Source of the DNA: Deltaproteobacteria bacterium
GTDB taxonomy: Bacteria; SZUA-79; Acidulodesulfobacterales; Acidulodesulfobacteraceae
Assembly: GCA_023489335.1 (NCBI GenBank)
Contig: JAMDCP010000001.1
Span: forward strand, 1 to 64,000
Direction of reading: 5' to 3'
DNA: 64,000 bases
A program made the translations under genes and the position numbers. Positions 8,639 to 18,047 of this stretch are shown here, in pieces. The stretch's first letter is position 1; each line of letters begins with the position of its first letter. Under the pieces are notes generated by a model. The model was given only the letters and a program-made list of their open reading frames with translations. It ran no database searches and was not told the origin of the DNA.

Positions 8639-10136
8639 TTCATTAAGGACATTCAAAATAAGAATTAATGACGACAAGCTAAACAATATGCTTTTATCTT
8701 TTATTTATAAATATCGTCATTTTGAAAATATTCTGCTAATTCTTATTAAGCAGAATTATGATTTATTTAAATCAGGCAAAGATGCTAACGATTTTAATAT
8801 CTTGACGAATAAACAAACGTTAAGAAACGCCTTAATGGGTTATAAATCTAAAAAACAAGATAATACTGATTATCTTGTAAATAAATATAAAGATAATCAG
8901 TTATTTAAAGATTTGACCCTTTTATCCAAAAACATAAAGCAGCATAATTTCACTTATATTATAAATAGAGTAAAAAGCCAGTATAAGACATTTTTTACGG
9001 CTATTAAATCTAATGCCAAAGCAAGATTGCCAAAAGCTAAAAAGTTATCCAAAATAACTAATTATTCTATTGATGTAGATAAAGATTGTTCATTATCGTT
9101 TAAAAAGTTAGCAAAGCATAATCTAATCGGCATTAACTTATCAGACAAAATGTTTTATGTTCACTGCTATTACGATTCCATTAAAAGCCTGATAGATAAC
9201 GATATAAATAATCTTAATTCGGCTAAATTAGTTTATGATAATGGGCTGTTATATTTAAACGTAAGTTATTATAAAGAAATACCGAAATTTACATCCGACG
9301 GCGCCATTAAAGAATCGGGGTTAGATATAGGCGTAAATAATTTAGTCGCTATATTTGTAAATGACGAAGAAACCAAATCGCTAATAATAGACGGCAAGCC
9401 TTACAAGAAATATAATTCTGATTTTAACCGGCTTATTTCCAAATTAAACATATCTAAATCAAATGAAGTTTTAGAGTGGGGACTATCTAAAAACGGAACT
9501 AAATACCCCAAGAAATATTCTATTAAAGGTATCAAGATAAATAAATTCATATCGTTCTTATATCAAAAAAGAAATAGATATTTTGACGATAATTTCCATA
9601 AAATATCCGTAAGGATACTTGAATATCTTAAAAATTCAAATGTAACGGATTTATACATATCTAAAAACCTTGCCGAACTTAAGAGCAACGGCAAATGCAA
9701 ATTAAGAAAATCTACCAAACAGAATTTTATCCAGATTCCGTTTTTTAAATTATTAAATATATTTGAATATAAAGCGGCTGAATTTAGCATTATGGTTCAT
9801 TCGATAGACGAAGCATATACATCTAAAACAAGTTGTATATCCGACAATGTTGTGGATATTCAAAACAATCGTCTCTTGTCTAATGCTTTCAATGGAAAGC
9901 GCGATAAGAGAGGATTGTTTAAGGATACTTTAATGAAAAAAGTATTTAATGCCGATTTAAACGGGGCCGTAAATCATATTAAGGTAGGAACCTCCAAATC
10001 TTTTGAATGGTTAAAAAATTATCTATTCAAATTATGCAATCCGATTAAAATCAAATGCGACTGCGAGTTTATCGTTGTGATAAATAGTGTGTCGGGTAAG
10101 TCCAATAATTTAACTTTTAATTATGGAGGCGTTTAA
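8631..10136 (+). CDS. tnpB: TnpB RNA-guided nuclease, lineage without CxxC zinc finger
   Basis: RuvC-like residues in ESGLDIGVNNLVAIF, DEAYTSKTS and FNADLNGAVNHI; overlaps tnpA by 8 nt. Confidence 0.9.
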   Translation: MTNSLRTFKIRINDDKLNNMLLSFIYKYRHFENILLILIKQNYDLFKSGKDANDFNILTNKQTLRNALMGYKSKKQDNTDYLVNKYKDNQLFKDLTLLSKNIKQHNFTYIINRVKSQYKTFFTAIKSNAKARLPKAKKLSKITNYSIDVDKDCSLSFKKLAKHNLIGINLSDKMFYVHCYYDSIKSLIDNDINNLNSAKLVYDNGLLYLNVSYYKEIPKFTSDGAIKESGLDIGVNNLVAIFVNDEETKSLIIDGKPYKKYNSDFNRLISKLNISKSNEVLEWGLSKNGTKYPKKYSIKGIKINKFISFLYQKRNRYFDDNFHKISVRILEYLKNSNVTDLYISKNLAELKSNGKCKLRKSTKQNFIQIPFFKLLNIFEYKAAEFSIMVHSIDEAYTSKTSCISDNVVDIQNNRLLSNAFNGKRDKRGLFKDTLMKKVFNADLNGAVNHIKVGTSKSFEWLKNYLFKLCNPIKIKCDCEFIVVINSVSGKSNNLTFNYGGV

Positions 10137-10183
10137 GCTTAAATTTATAGATTTTTATAGGTTTAAGCTGACGGTTATCGAAT

Positions 10184-11152
10184 ATGATAATAGTTACAGG
10201 CGGAGCCGGATTTATAGGGTCTAATATTGTAGAAGCTCTCAACAAAATGGGTGAAACAAATATTTTAGTTGTCGATAATCTTACAAATGGCCGAAAAATG
10301 CGTAATCTTGCAGACCTTAATATTTTAGATTACATGGATAAGGATGATTTTATAGAAAATATTAAAAAAGGATATAATTTTGGAGGCATAAGGGCTATTT
10401 TTCATGAAGGCGCCTGTTCTTCCACAACCGAATGGGACGGAAAGTTTATAATGAGAAACAACTTCGAATATTCAAAAGAGTTATTAAAATGGTGCCAGGA
10501 AATGGGGGCGCAATATATATATGCATCATCCGCTTCCGTTTACGGCAGCGGTAAAAATGGATTTACGGAAGATAGAACCTGCGAACACCCCATTAATATG
10601 TATGCCTATTCTAAGTTCCAATTTGACCAGTATGTAAGAAGTATTATAAAAAAGACAAAATATCAGATAGCAGGCTTTAGATATTTTAATGTCTATGGGC
10701 CGAGAGAAACTCATAAAGGAACTATGTCGAGCGTTGCGTTTCACTTTAATAACCAGATACTTGCACAGGGCAAGGCGAAACTCTTCGAGGGAACCGGCGG
10801 CTATGGAAACGGCGAGCAAAGGCGTGATTTTATTTATGTCGAAGATTGCGCGGATGTTAATTTGTGGTTTTTAGATAATCCTGATAAATCCGGCATATTT
10901 AACCTTGGAACTGGAAAAGCAAGGTCGTTTAACGATGTCGCAAACGCCGTAATAAAATGGCACGGCCTTGGCGGGATTGAGTATATCCCTTTCCCTGATC
11001 ACCTTAAAGGCGCATATCAGAGCTTTACCGAGGCAGATATAACTGCCTTACGCAATAAAGGGTATAATAAACCCTTTCTTTCGGTCGAAGAAGGGGTTAA
11101 AAAATATTTGGATTGGCTGAACGGCGGAGATAAAAGCCGGCTGTCATATTAA
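10184..11152 (+). CDS. hldD: ADP-L-glycero-D-manno-heptose-6-epimerase
   Basis: [51 protein letters not shown]. Confidence 0.92.
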   Translation: MIIVTGGAGFIGSNIVEALNKMGETNILVVDNLTNGRKMRNLADLNILDYMDKDDFIENIKKGYNFGGIRAIFHEGACSSTTEWDGKFIMRNNFEYSKELLKWCQEMGAQYIYASSASVYGSGKNGFTEDRTCEHPINMYAYSKFQFDQYVRSIIKKTKYQIAGFRYFNVYGPRETHKGTMSSVAFHFNNQILAQGKAKLFEGTGGYGNGEQRRDFIYVEDCADVNLWFLDNPDKSGIFNLGTGKARSFNDVANAVIKWHGLGGIEYIPFPDHLKGAYQSFTEADITALRNKGYNKPFLSVEEGVKKYLDWLNGGDKSRLSY

Positions 11153-11172
11153 ATTAATAATCTAATTTTATA

Positions 11173-11188
11173 TGTTTCACATGAAACA
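11173..11188. promoter_or_regulatory. parS-like site TGTTTCACATGAAACA
   Basis: Reverse complement of the 16-mer at 1833; intergenic after hldD. Confidence 0.8.
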
Positions 11189-11229
11189 TATAAATATTTT
11201 TTAATATTTATTGTGGAGGATTAATTATC

Positions 11230-11481
11230 ATGGCCGGCTTCGGAATGTTAGGATTTGGAATGCTATTTATGTTTTTATTCTGGATTGCTTCAATAGTGTT
11301 ATGGATTAGCGCTCTTATCGATATTCTTAAAAGTGATTTCAGGGGCGGGTCGGATAAGATTGTATGGCTTTTGGTCGTGGTTTTTTTGCCGCTTTTAGGT
11401 GCGATACTGTATTTCACTATTGGGAAAAACCAAAAGATTGACAAACCAGCAGTAAATAACAATCAAAATAACCCTGAATAA
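11230..11481 (+). CDS. PLDc N-terminal-domain small membrane protein
   Basis: WISALIDILKSDFRGGSDKIVWLLVVVFLPLLGAILYFTIGK. Confidence 0.75.
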   Translation: MAGFGMLGFGMLFMFLFWIASIVLWISALIDILKSDFRGGSDKIVWLLVVVFLPLLGAILYFTIGKNQKIDKPAVNNNQNNPE

Positions 11482-11497
11482 GTCTGGCAAAAAAAAG

Positions 11498-12346
11498 CTA
11501 TTTTTTTACCATATTCTTTAAAATATCTAAATCAATTTTATGTTCTCCGTCGCTTCCGGGTGTTTCGACGATTAAGGGCACGACTTTAAGCCTCTTATCG
11601 TTTACAATAAATCTGAAAGCATCCAAACCGATATAGCCCTTGCCTATGGGGGCATGCCTATCTACTTTGGAGCCAAGAGGTCTTAGGGAATCGTTAAGAT
11701 GCATAACCTTTAACTTATCAAAACCGATAATATTTTCAAAATCTTTCATGAATTTATTATATTCAGGCAAAGTTCTTATATCATAGCCTGCTGCAAAGAT
11801 GTGGCATGTATCGATGCAAACGCCTAACCTTTCGCTATTTCCAGCCAGTTCAATAACCCTTGCAATATGTTCCAGCCTGTATCCTATCTGATTTCCCTGC
11901 CCTGCCGTAGTTTCAAGAACTAAAATAACATCTTTAAATTCCGCCGTTTGTTGTATAATACCGCTTAAATTCAATGCAATTTGTTTTATCGTTTCCTCTT
12001 CGGCCAAATATTTATTTGACCCCGGATGAAATACCAAATATTTTATGCCAAGCAAACCGCATCTTTTAATTTCATTTATAATACCGCTAATAGATTTTTC
12101 TTTTATTACTTCATCCGTACTGCCGGGATTAACCAGATATGAAAGGTGGGCCGCAACCGTCAAGTTCTGGCTAATTACGCATTTTTTAAAAGAAGATATT
12201 TCGTTAGAATCAAGCTCCCCCGCCGACCACTGCAACTGATTTTTTGTAAATATCTGAACGGCATTGGACCCTGTATTTTTTGCATGCGCACAGGCATTTT
12301 TTAGTCCCCCTGAAATAGAAACATGCGCGCCTAATAATATTTTCAT
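11498..12346 (-). CDS. nfo: Endonuclease IV
   Basis: LLGAHVSISGGLKNA, GVCIDTCHIFAAGYD, HLNDSLRPLGSKVDRHAPIGKGYIG. Confidence 0.95.
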   Translation of the reverse strand: MKILLGAHVSISGGLKNACAHAKNTGSNAVQIFTKNQLQWSAGELDSNEISSFKKCVISQNLTVAAHLSYLVNPGSTDEVIKEKSISGIINEIKRCGLLGIKYLVFHPGSNKYLAEEETIKQIALNLSGIIQQTAEFKDVILVLETTAGQGNQIGYRLEHIARVIELAGNSERLGVCIDTCHIFAAGYDIRTLPEYNKFMKDFENIIGFDKLKVMHLNDSLRPLGSKVDRHAPIGKGYIGLDAFRFIVNDKRLKVVPLIVETPGSDGEHKIDLDILKNMVKK

Positions 12347-12431
12347 GGTATAATTAATTATAAGTTAATTTTTTGCTGCATTGCAATATTTAAAATAAAC
12401 AAAATAATATTTTAAAAGCGGGGGTAATTTT

Positions 12432-12899
12432 ATGAAAGGAAACGAAGAAATTCTTAAGAGGCTTAATTTGAGATTAGCCGAGGAGTTAACCGCTATCAAT
12501 CAATATATGGTTCACTCCGAAATGTGCGATAACTGGGGTTATAGCGAACTCCATAAAGAAATCGAAAAACGTGCGATAGACGAAATGAAACATGCCGAAA
12601 AATTAATCGGCAGAATATTATTTCTCGAAGGAATACCCATAGTTTCAAATTACAACAAAATGTATATAGGTTCAACGGTTGAATTAATGCATAAAAACGA
12701 CAGAAATGCCGAAGAGAATGCCATTAAAGCATACAACGAAGATATAAAGTTTACCGCCGAGATTAAAGACAACGGAACAAAGGATTTGATAGAATCCATA
12801 CTGGAAGACGAAGAGGCGCATATCGATAAACTTGAAGAATATCTGGATCAAATTGGGCAAATGGGACTTCAAATTTATCTTTCGACATATAGAAAATAA
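12432..12899 (+). CDS. bfr: Bacterioferritin
   Basis: LNLRLAEELTAINQYMVHSEMCDNWG, EIEKRAIDEMKHAEKLIGRILFLEG, EDEEAHIDKLEEYLDQI. Confidence 0.92.
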   Translation: MKGNEEILKRLNLRLAEELTAINQYMVHSEMCDNWGYSELHKEIEKRAIDEMKHAEKLIGRILFLEGIPIVSNYNKMYIGSTVELMHKNDRNAEENAIKAYNEDIKFTAEIKDNGTKDLIESILEDEEAHIDKLEEYLDQIGQMGLQIYLSTYRK

Positions 12900-12960
12900 A
12901 AAGGCCTCCCGATAAACTAAATAATTTAAATTAATTTAAACTAAATTTGGAGGCATAATC

Positions 12961-13425
12961 ATGAAATGGCTGTTTTTAATCTTTGCTTCAATCCTTATTT
13001 TAAGCTTTAGCTCATTTCCCGCATTTGCAATGCCAAATGCAAATTATGGCGGTTTTTACAAAAACTATAAGAAACCCGTAAAGATAGTTATTGGCGTCAA
13101 TCTGCCGGGACAACAATTTGGGATTTCCATGTTAAATGTGGAACATGCAATAAATTATATTAAATCGATTGGCGGAAAATATTCTATTCAAGTAGTTTTC
13201 TACGGACCGATTGTAAAATTGCTAATTACTTCGCATAAGATGTGTAATAATACGATTAAGACGCTTAGAAGCGAAGGCGTGAGTTTCAGGGTTAGCAAAA
13301 ATGCCTTAATGTTAAATCATGTGAACTTTAAAAATATACCTCGCTTTGTAAAAATAATCCCTAGTGGAACATTGCAGGTTTTTAAAAAAATAAACGAGGG
13401 TTATACCTATCTAATTGCGATGTGA
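12961..13425 (+). CDS. Secreted DsrE/DsrF-like family protein
   Basis: Signal peptide; IQVVFYGPIVKLL...TIKTLRSEGVSFRVSKNAL...IIPSGTLQVFKKINEGYTYLIA. Confidence 0.7.
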   Translation: MKWLFLIFASILILSFSSFPAFAMPNANYGGFYKNYKKPVKIVIGVNLPGQQFGISMLNVEHAINYIKSIGGKYSIQVVFYGPIVKLLITSHKMCNNTIKTLRSEGVSFRVSKNALMLNHVNFKNIPRFVKIIPSGTLQVFKKINEGYTYLIAM

Positions 13426-13582
13426 GGATAGCAAAAATTTTAATTTATTTTAACATATTAATCTTTAAATCTTTGTCATAATTGGCGGCTCGTTGTAGCG
13501 AAAGCGAAGCGTTAAATTTACCCCAAACTATTTGACGGCATCTAAAAAAGCGGTAATTCATTGTCGGGCAAAACGGTAAATT

Positions 13583-14704
13583 ATGGATACGATAGAAAAA
13601 TTAAAGATACTTTCGGAAGATTCCCGTTACGATATGGCGTGCGCCTGCGGTTCCAGCGATGATGACCGCAGAAAAAGGGGGCTGGACGGAAAATGGCTTT
13701 ATCCCGTTACCCTTCCGAACGGCGGATATTCCATACTTTTAAAGACGCTTCTTTCCAATGCGTGTTCGAACGATTGCAAATACTGTCCTATCCGTTCCGA
13801 TGCCAATCTGCCCAGATGTACCCTTAAACCCGAAGAGACAGCAAACTTATTTATGGATTATGTTAAAAAGAAAAAGGTATTCGGCCTTTTTTTAAGTTCC
13901 GGAATAATCAATAACCCTGATTACATAATGGATAAAATCAATGCCGTTTCCCGTTTGTTAAGATATAAACACGGCTATAAAGGGTATATTCATCTGAAAA
14001 TTATTCCCGGCGCATCGGATGCGGCTATCGAGGATACCCTCGCTCTTGCAAGCGCCGTATCGTTGAATATCGAAACGCCCGGTAAAGAAAGATTCGATTT
14101 GCTTTCAAACAAAAAGAATTATATAAACGACATAATCCGTCCGATAAAACTGATTAGCAAGCTAACATCTGAAGGCGGGCGGTTTTCAAGGGTAAAATCC
14201 ACGACGCAGTTTATCGTCGGCGCTTCAAACGAAACCGATTCCGAAATAATAAAATATATGCTCGGCCTATACAAAAAACTAAATTTTCAAAGAGTTTATT
14301 TTTCCGCATACCAAAAAGGCCTCGGTCATCATACTATACCCGGAGAACAAAAAACCGATTCTACGCCCGAACAAACCTTTATGCGCGAACACCGTCTTTA
14401 TCAGGTCGATTATCTTATAAGGAAATACGGATTCTCCGGCGAAGACATTATTTTGGATAAATCGGGTAATTTAGAGCTTGATAAAGACCCTAAGGAAATA
14501 TGGGCTGACCGTCATACCGAGTTTTACCCGGTGAGGATTAATAAGGCGGATAAGAGAACCCTGCTCAGAGTTCCGGGGCTCGGGCCGGCTACGGTGGACA
14601 TTATACTGAAAACGCGCCTTCGCGGAAGCATAGCGCACTTTGAGGATTTGGGCATAAAAGGCAAGAGGCTCGAAAATGTAAAAAAGCATGCGATTATTGC
14701 ATAA
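13583..14704 (+). CDS. Putative DNA modification/repair radical SAM protein with C-terminal helix-hairpin-helix
   Basis: CSNDCKYC cluster motif, N-terminal YDMACACGSSDDDRRKRG, C-terminal LLRVPGLGPATVDIIL. Confidence 0.85.
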   Translation: MDTIEKLKILSEDSRYDMACACGSSDDDRRKRGLDGKWLYPVTLPNGGYSILLKTLLSNACSNDCKYCPIRSDANLPRCTLKPEETANLFMDYVKKKKVFGLFLSSGIINNPDYIMDKINAVSRLLRYKHGYKGYIHLKIIPGASDAAIEDTLALASAVSLNIETPGKERFDLLSNKKNYINDIIRPIKLISKLTSEGGRFSRVKSTTQFIVGASNETDSEIIKYMLGLYKKLNFQRVYFSAYQKGLGHHTIPGEQKTDSTPEQTFMREHRLYQVDYLIRKYGFSGEDIILDKSGNLELDKDPKEIWADRHTEFYPVRINKADKRTLLRVPGLGPATVDIILKTRLRGSIAHFEDLGIKGKRLENVKKHAIIA

Positions 14705-14708
14705 TTTA

Positions 14709-14724
14709 TACTGCCCGTTTAGTA
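14709..14724. promoter_or_regulatory. Operator-like near-palindrome TACTGCCCGTTTAGTA
   Basis: 14/16 identical to the motif at 15284; upstream of the first TusA-like gene. Confidence 0.55.
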
Positions 14725-14785
14725 TTTATTTTGGGCTTAATTGATGAATTTTCCTTAAAATTAAAATATTTCAATCGAGGATACC

Positions 14786-15043
14786 ATGAATTACGATTGT
14801 AAAGTCGATATTACGGACTTATGTTCCAGCTGCTGCCTGGGGGTGACAAAGATATCTAAAGAGCTTAAGGATATGCAGAGCGGAGAGGTTCTGTTGGCCG
14901 TTTCGGATGAAATTTCTAATTTGGATAAAGTCTCTATGAAATATAATGTTTCTGCTTTTTGCAGGCAGTCCGGAGACGAGCTTCTTAGTTGGGAAACCCC
15001 AGGGCAGGACGACACGCTTGCATTCTATATTAAAAAGGGGTAA
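14786..15043 (+). CDS. TusA-like sulfurtransferase paralog, degenerate active-site motif
   Basis: DITDLCSSCCLGVTKISKELKDMQSGEVLLAVSD...VSAFCRQSGDELLSWETPGQDDTLAFYIKKG. Confidence 0.75.
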   Translation: MNYDCKVDITDLCSSCCLGVTKISKELKDMQSGEVLLAVSDEISNLDKVSMKYNVSAFCRQSGDELLSWETPGQDDTLAFYIKKG

Positions 15044-15249
15044 CAGGCGCATCCTTCTAAGGATTTTTGGTTATAGGCTTCCCTCGACATACCTATGAAT
15101 AACGGAACGTATCAAGACCTGATACGGGATACCTCCCTTTTTAAAAGCCTGATATTTATTATCTTCTTTTCGGAATAAAAATTATCCTTCATAATTTTTT
15201 TAATTCTATCCTTTTCATTTTCTACATCAGGCACAGATTTAAAATTTAC

Positions 15250-15277
15250 TTGACATAAATTTTTTAAATTGTATAAT
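15250..15277 (+). promoter_or_regulatory. Sigma70 consensus promoter TTGACA-N16-TATAAT
   Basis: Both hexamers perfect; just upstream of the operator-like site. Confidence 0.75.
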
Positions 15278-15283
15278 TATACA

Positions 15284-15299
15284 TACTAACCGTTTAGTA
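15284..15299. promoter_or_regulatory. TetR-type operator-like near-palindrome TACTAACCGTTTAGTA
   Basis: Positioned near the expected +1 of the promoter; tetR gene downstream. Confidence 0.6.
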
Positions 15300-15391
15300 T
15301 ATAATTTTAATTTATTATATTTGATTGTTTATATATAGCTTAATCAATTTATTTCGCAATATTAAATTAATCTTTAAACAGGAGGGATATT

Positions 15392-15625
15392 ATGGATAAC
15401 GATCGTAAAATCGACATTACGGGCTTATGCTGCTCCGTTCCGATAATAAAGATATCTAAAGAGCTTAAAGATATGCAGAGCGGAGAGGTTCTGTTAGCCG
15501 TTTCGGATAAAGATTCTATGAAAAACGATATTCCCGCTTTTTGCAGGCAGTCCGGAAACGAGCTTCTTGGTTTGGAAACCTCCGGGCAAGACGACACGCT
15601 TGCATTTTATATTAAAAAGGGATAA
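15392..15625 (+). CDS. TusA-like sulfurtransferase paralog (CSVP in place of CPxP)
   Basis: DITGLCCSVPIIKISKELKDMQSGEVLLAVSDKDSMKNDIPAFCRQSGNELLGLETSGQDDTLAFYIKKG. Confidence 0.82.
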   Translation: MDNDRKIDITGLCCSVPIIKISKELKDMQSGEVLLAVSDKDSMKNDIPAFCRQSGNELLGLETSGQDDTLAFYIKKG

Positions 15626-15638
15626 TTTATTAAGAGGA

Positions 15639-16244
15639 ATGAAAAAAAATGATACTAAAAGAAAAGAGATAATAAACGCATCCTTTGAGCTTATGCTTAC
15701 AAAAGGCTACGAAGGCACGTCCATTCAGGATATTACCGATAAGATAAATGCCACTAAAGGCTTAGTCTATCATTATTTTGACTCTAAAAAAGATGTTGCC
15801 GCCGCAGTCATAGAAGAGGCGATAAAACCCGCCTATAATGAATTCTGGGGCCATACCTGGGATAAGCTGTACGGCGGCGGGGAAAACCCCTTAGAAAATA
15901 TCATCGCCGTCATCGATAAGCTTTATGAAAAAAGAGGCGGGGATTTTTCAAAGACCGGCTGTCCCCTCGGAAATCTGATACTTGAATTATCCACAAAAGA
16001 TATGTATCTTTCCCGGCTGACCGATGAAGTGCTTCTTTTATGGCATACGCACATTGAAAAGGCATTGCTTAAGGCAAAGGAAAAGGGGGTTATAAGCAAG
16101 GATGCCGATATAATTAACATTAGCAATTTTATAATAGCGGGGGTCGAAGGCTGCATTATGCTTTCCAAATCAAAACATAACAAAGAAGTATTAAGGGGAT
16201 GCTTCGATATCTTAAAAAGCTATATAAGGTCATTGCAATTATGA
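15639..16244 (+). CDS. TetR/AcrR-family transcriptional regulator
   Basis: RKEIINASFELMLTKGYEGTSIQDITDKINATKGLVYHYFDSKKDV; ATG at 15639. Confidence 0.92.
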   Translation: MKKNDTKRKEIINASFELMLTKGYEGTSIQDITDKINATKGLVYHYFDSKKDVAAAVIEEAIKPAYNEFWGHTWDKLYGGGENPLENIIAVIDKLYEKRGGDFSKTGCPLGNLILELSTKDMYLSRLTDEVLLLWHTHIEKALLKAKEKGVISKDADIINISNFIIAGVEGCIMLSKSKHNKEVLRGCFDILKSYIRSLQL

Positions 16245-16296
16245 TAAAAAACAATAAAACCGTTAAAAATAATTATTTAAATTTGCTGGGGGGTCT

Positions 16297-17355
16297 ATGA
16301 ATTACACGAGACTTGGGAACACGGGGCTTAAGGTTTCAAGGCTTTGCCTCGGAACAATGACATTCGGATTCAAATTTAGAAATATCGGCGCCGTCGGACA
16401 GGATGATGCAAACATTATGGTTAAAAGAGCATATGAAGCCGGAATAAATTTCTTCGACACAGCCGATATGTATTCATTTGGACAATCGGAAGAAATCCTT
16501 GGAAATGCGTTAAAAGAACTGAATATGCCGAGAGAAAAATTCGTAATAGCCACGAAGGTTCGTTCGCCTTTAAGCGAAGACGCCATGAAAGGAACAGGCG
16601 ATGTAAACAATGCAGGGCTTTCAAGAAAGCACATAACGGAAGCCTGCAATAACAGCTTAAAAAGATTAAAAACTGACTATATAGACCTTTATCAGGTGCA
16701 TGGCTGGGATGCGTCCTGCGGAATGGAAGAAACATTAGAGGCATTAAACGATTTAGTAAGACAGGGGAAAGTATTATATTTGGGCGTTTCAAACTGGAGC
16801 GCAAGGCATATAATGAAAGCGGTCTATCTGGCTAAAGCCAAAAAATTCAGCCGCTTTGTTTCTCTTCAGGCATATTATTCTTTGGTCGGGAGGGACTTAG
16901 AACACGAACTTCTTCCTTTATGCAACGAGGAAGGGCTCGGCGTTCTCCCATGGTCCCCATTATCGGGAGGCTTTTTAACCGGCAAATACACCCGCCAAAA
17001 CCCCAAACCTGCGGGAGCAAGGAGAAGCGAGTTTAACTTCCCGCCCATAGACGAAAGGAGTTATGATGCGATAGATGCGTTGGCCGAAATAGCTAAAAAC
17101 AAAAATATTTCTATTCCCCAGGCATCGCTTGCATGGCTTCTGGCTCAAAAAGGCGTTACATCCATTATTATAGGCGCCAATAAAATATCCCAGTTGGAGG
17201 ATAACCTGAAATCCACTGAGATAAGCCTGACGGATGAGGAAATTGAAAAACTTTCGGATACAACGAAGCCCAAAAAATTATACCCTCAATGGATGGTTGA
17301 ATGGCAAAACGAAAGAACCTCGCTAAATCCCGAAGAATTGAATAAAAATATTTAA
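16297..17355 (+). CDS. Aldo/keto reductase
   Basis: MNYTRLGNTGLKVSRLCLGTMTFG, FFDTADMYSFGQSEEILGNAL, DYIDLYQVHGWD. Confidence 0.95.
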   Translation: MNYTRLGNTGLKVSRLCLGTMTFGFKFRNIGAVGQDDANIMVKRAYEAGINFFDTADMYSFGQSEEILGNALKELNMPREKFVIATKVRSPLSEDAMKGTGDVNNAGLSRKHITEACNNSLKRLKTDYIDLYQVHGWDASCGMEETLEALNDLVRQGKVLYLGVSNWSARHIMKAVYLAKAKKFSRFVSLQAYYSLVGRDLEHELLPLCNEEGLGVLPWSPLSGGFLTGKYTRQNPKPAGARRSEFNFPPIDERSYDAIDALAEIAKNKNISIPQASLAWLLAQKGVTSIIIGANKISQLEDNLKSTEISLTDEEIEKLSDTTKPKKLYPQWMVEWQNERTSLNPEELNKNI

Positions 17356-17370
17356 ACTTTTCGATGAATT

Positions 17371-18042
17371 ATGAATCCTCGAGAGCTTGTGAAAAAATAT
17401 GGCGGAAGGTTTTCATCTGCTCTGGGTATCCGCCTCTCCTCATCCGATGCCGGTGAAATATTCAAATGGTTTATCGCTTCCATGCTCTTTGGCGCAAGAA
17501 TATCCGGAAACATTGCAATAAGGACATATAAAGAATTCGAGTCGAGAGGCATTGCTTCTCCGGAAGAGGTCGTAAAAACGGGATGGGACGGCCTTGTCGC
17601 AATCTTGGATGAGGGGGGTTATGCAAGATATGACTTTAAAACCGTAACCAAACTCCTTGCGGTTTGCAAGATGTTAATGGAAAAGTATAAAGGCGACCTT
17701 AATATATTACATTCAAAATCCCTGGACAATGAAGACCTTGAAAATAGGTTAAAAGCCCTTGGTAAAGGCATTGGGGATGTAACGGTAAATATATTTTTAA
17801 GGGAATTAAGGGGAATATGGCAAAAGGCAATGCCTCTGCCATCCGACATCGTCATGACGGCGGCAAAAAAGGAGGGTTTTATCCCTGAAGAACTGACCGA
17901 TAGGCAAAAAGCGCTGAAGATGCTCCTGAGTAGTTGGACGGGTGGCAAAGAAGGGGAAAACAACCTGAAGTCCCTTCCCGATTTTGAATCCGCATTAGTT
18001 AAAAGCGGCCTTGCAACCAGAAGAAAGAGCTCTAAAAAATAA
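17371..18042 (+). CDS. Endonuclease III/HhH-GPD-like protein (tentative)
   Basis: FIASMLFGARISGNIAIRTYKEF..., KALGKGIGDVTVNIFLRELRGIW. Confidence 0.5.
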   Translation: MNPRELVKKYGGRFSSALGIRLSSSDAGEIFKWFIASMLFGARISGNIAIRTYKEFESRGIASPEEVVKTGWDGLVAILDEGGYARYDFKTVTKLLAVCKMLMEKYKGDLNILHSKSLDNEDLENRLKALGKGIGDVTVNIFLRELRGIWQKAMPLPSDIVMTAAKKEGFIPEELTDRQKALKMLLSSWTGGKEGENNLKSLPDFESALVKSGLATRRKSSKK

Positions 18043-18047
18043 ATTTA

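Larger units (their letters stand above)
7997..10160 (+). mobile_element. IS607-family insertion sequence (tnpA serine recombinase + tnpB), approximate limits
   Basis: tnpA-tnpB pair; CTATAAAAATCTAT at 7997-8010 is inverted at 10147-10160. Confidence 0.8.

Noticed and set aside
14741-15380. Intergenic region between the TusA copies as a possible ncRNA
   Set aside because: No clear conserved structure visible; only the promoter and operator-like motif are supportable.
16302-16804. Minus-strand ORFs opposite the aldo/keto reductase
   Set aside because: Shadow ORFs without RBS or motifs.
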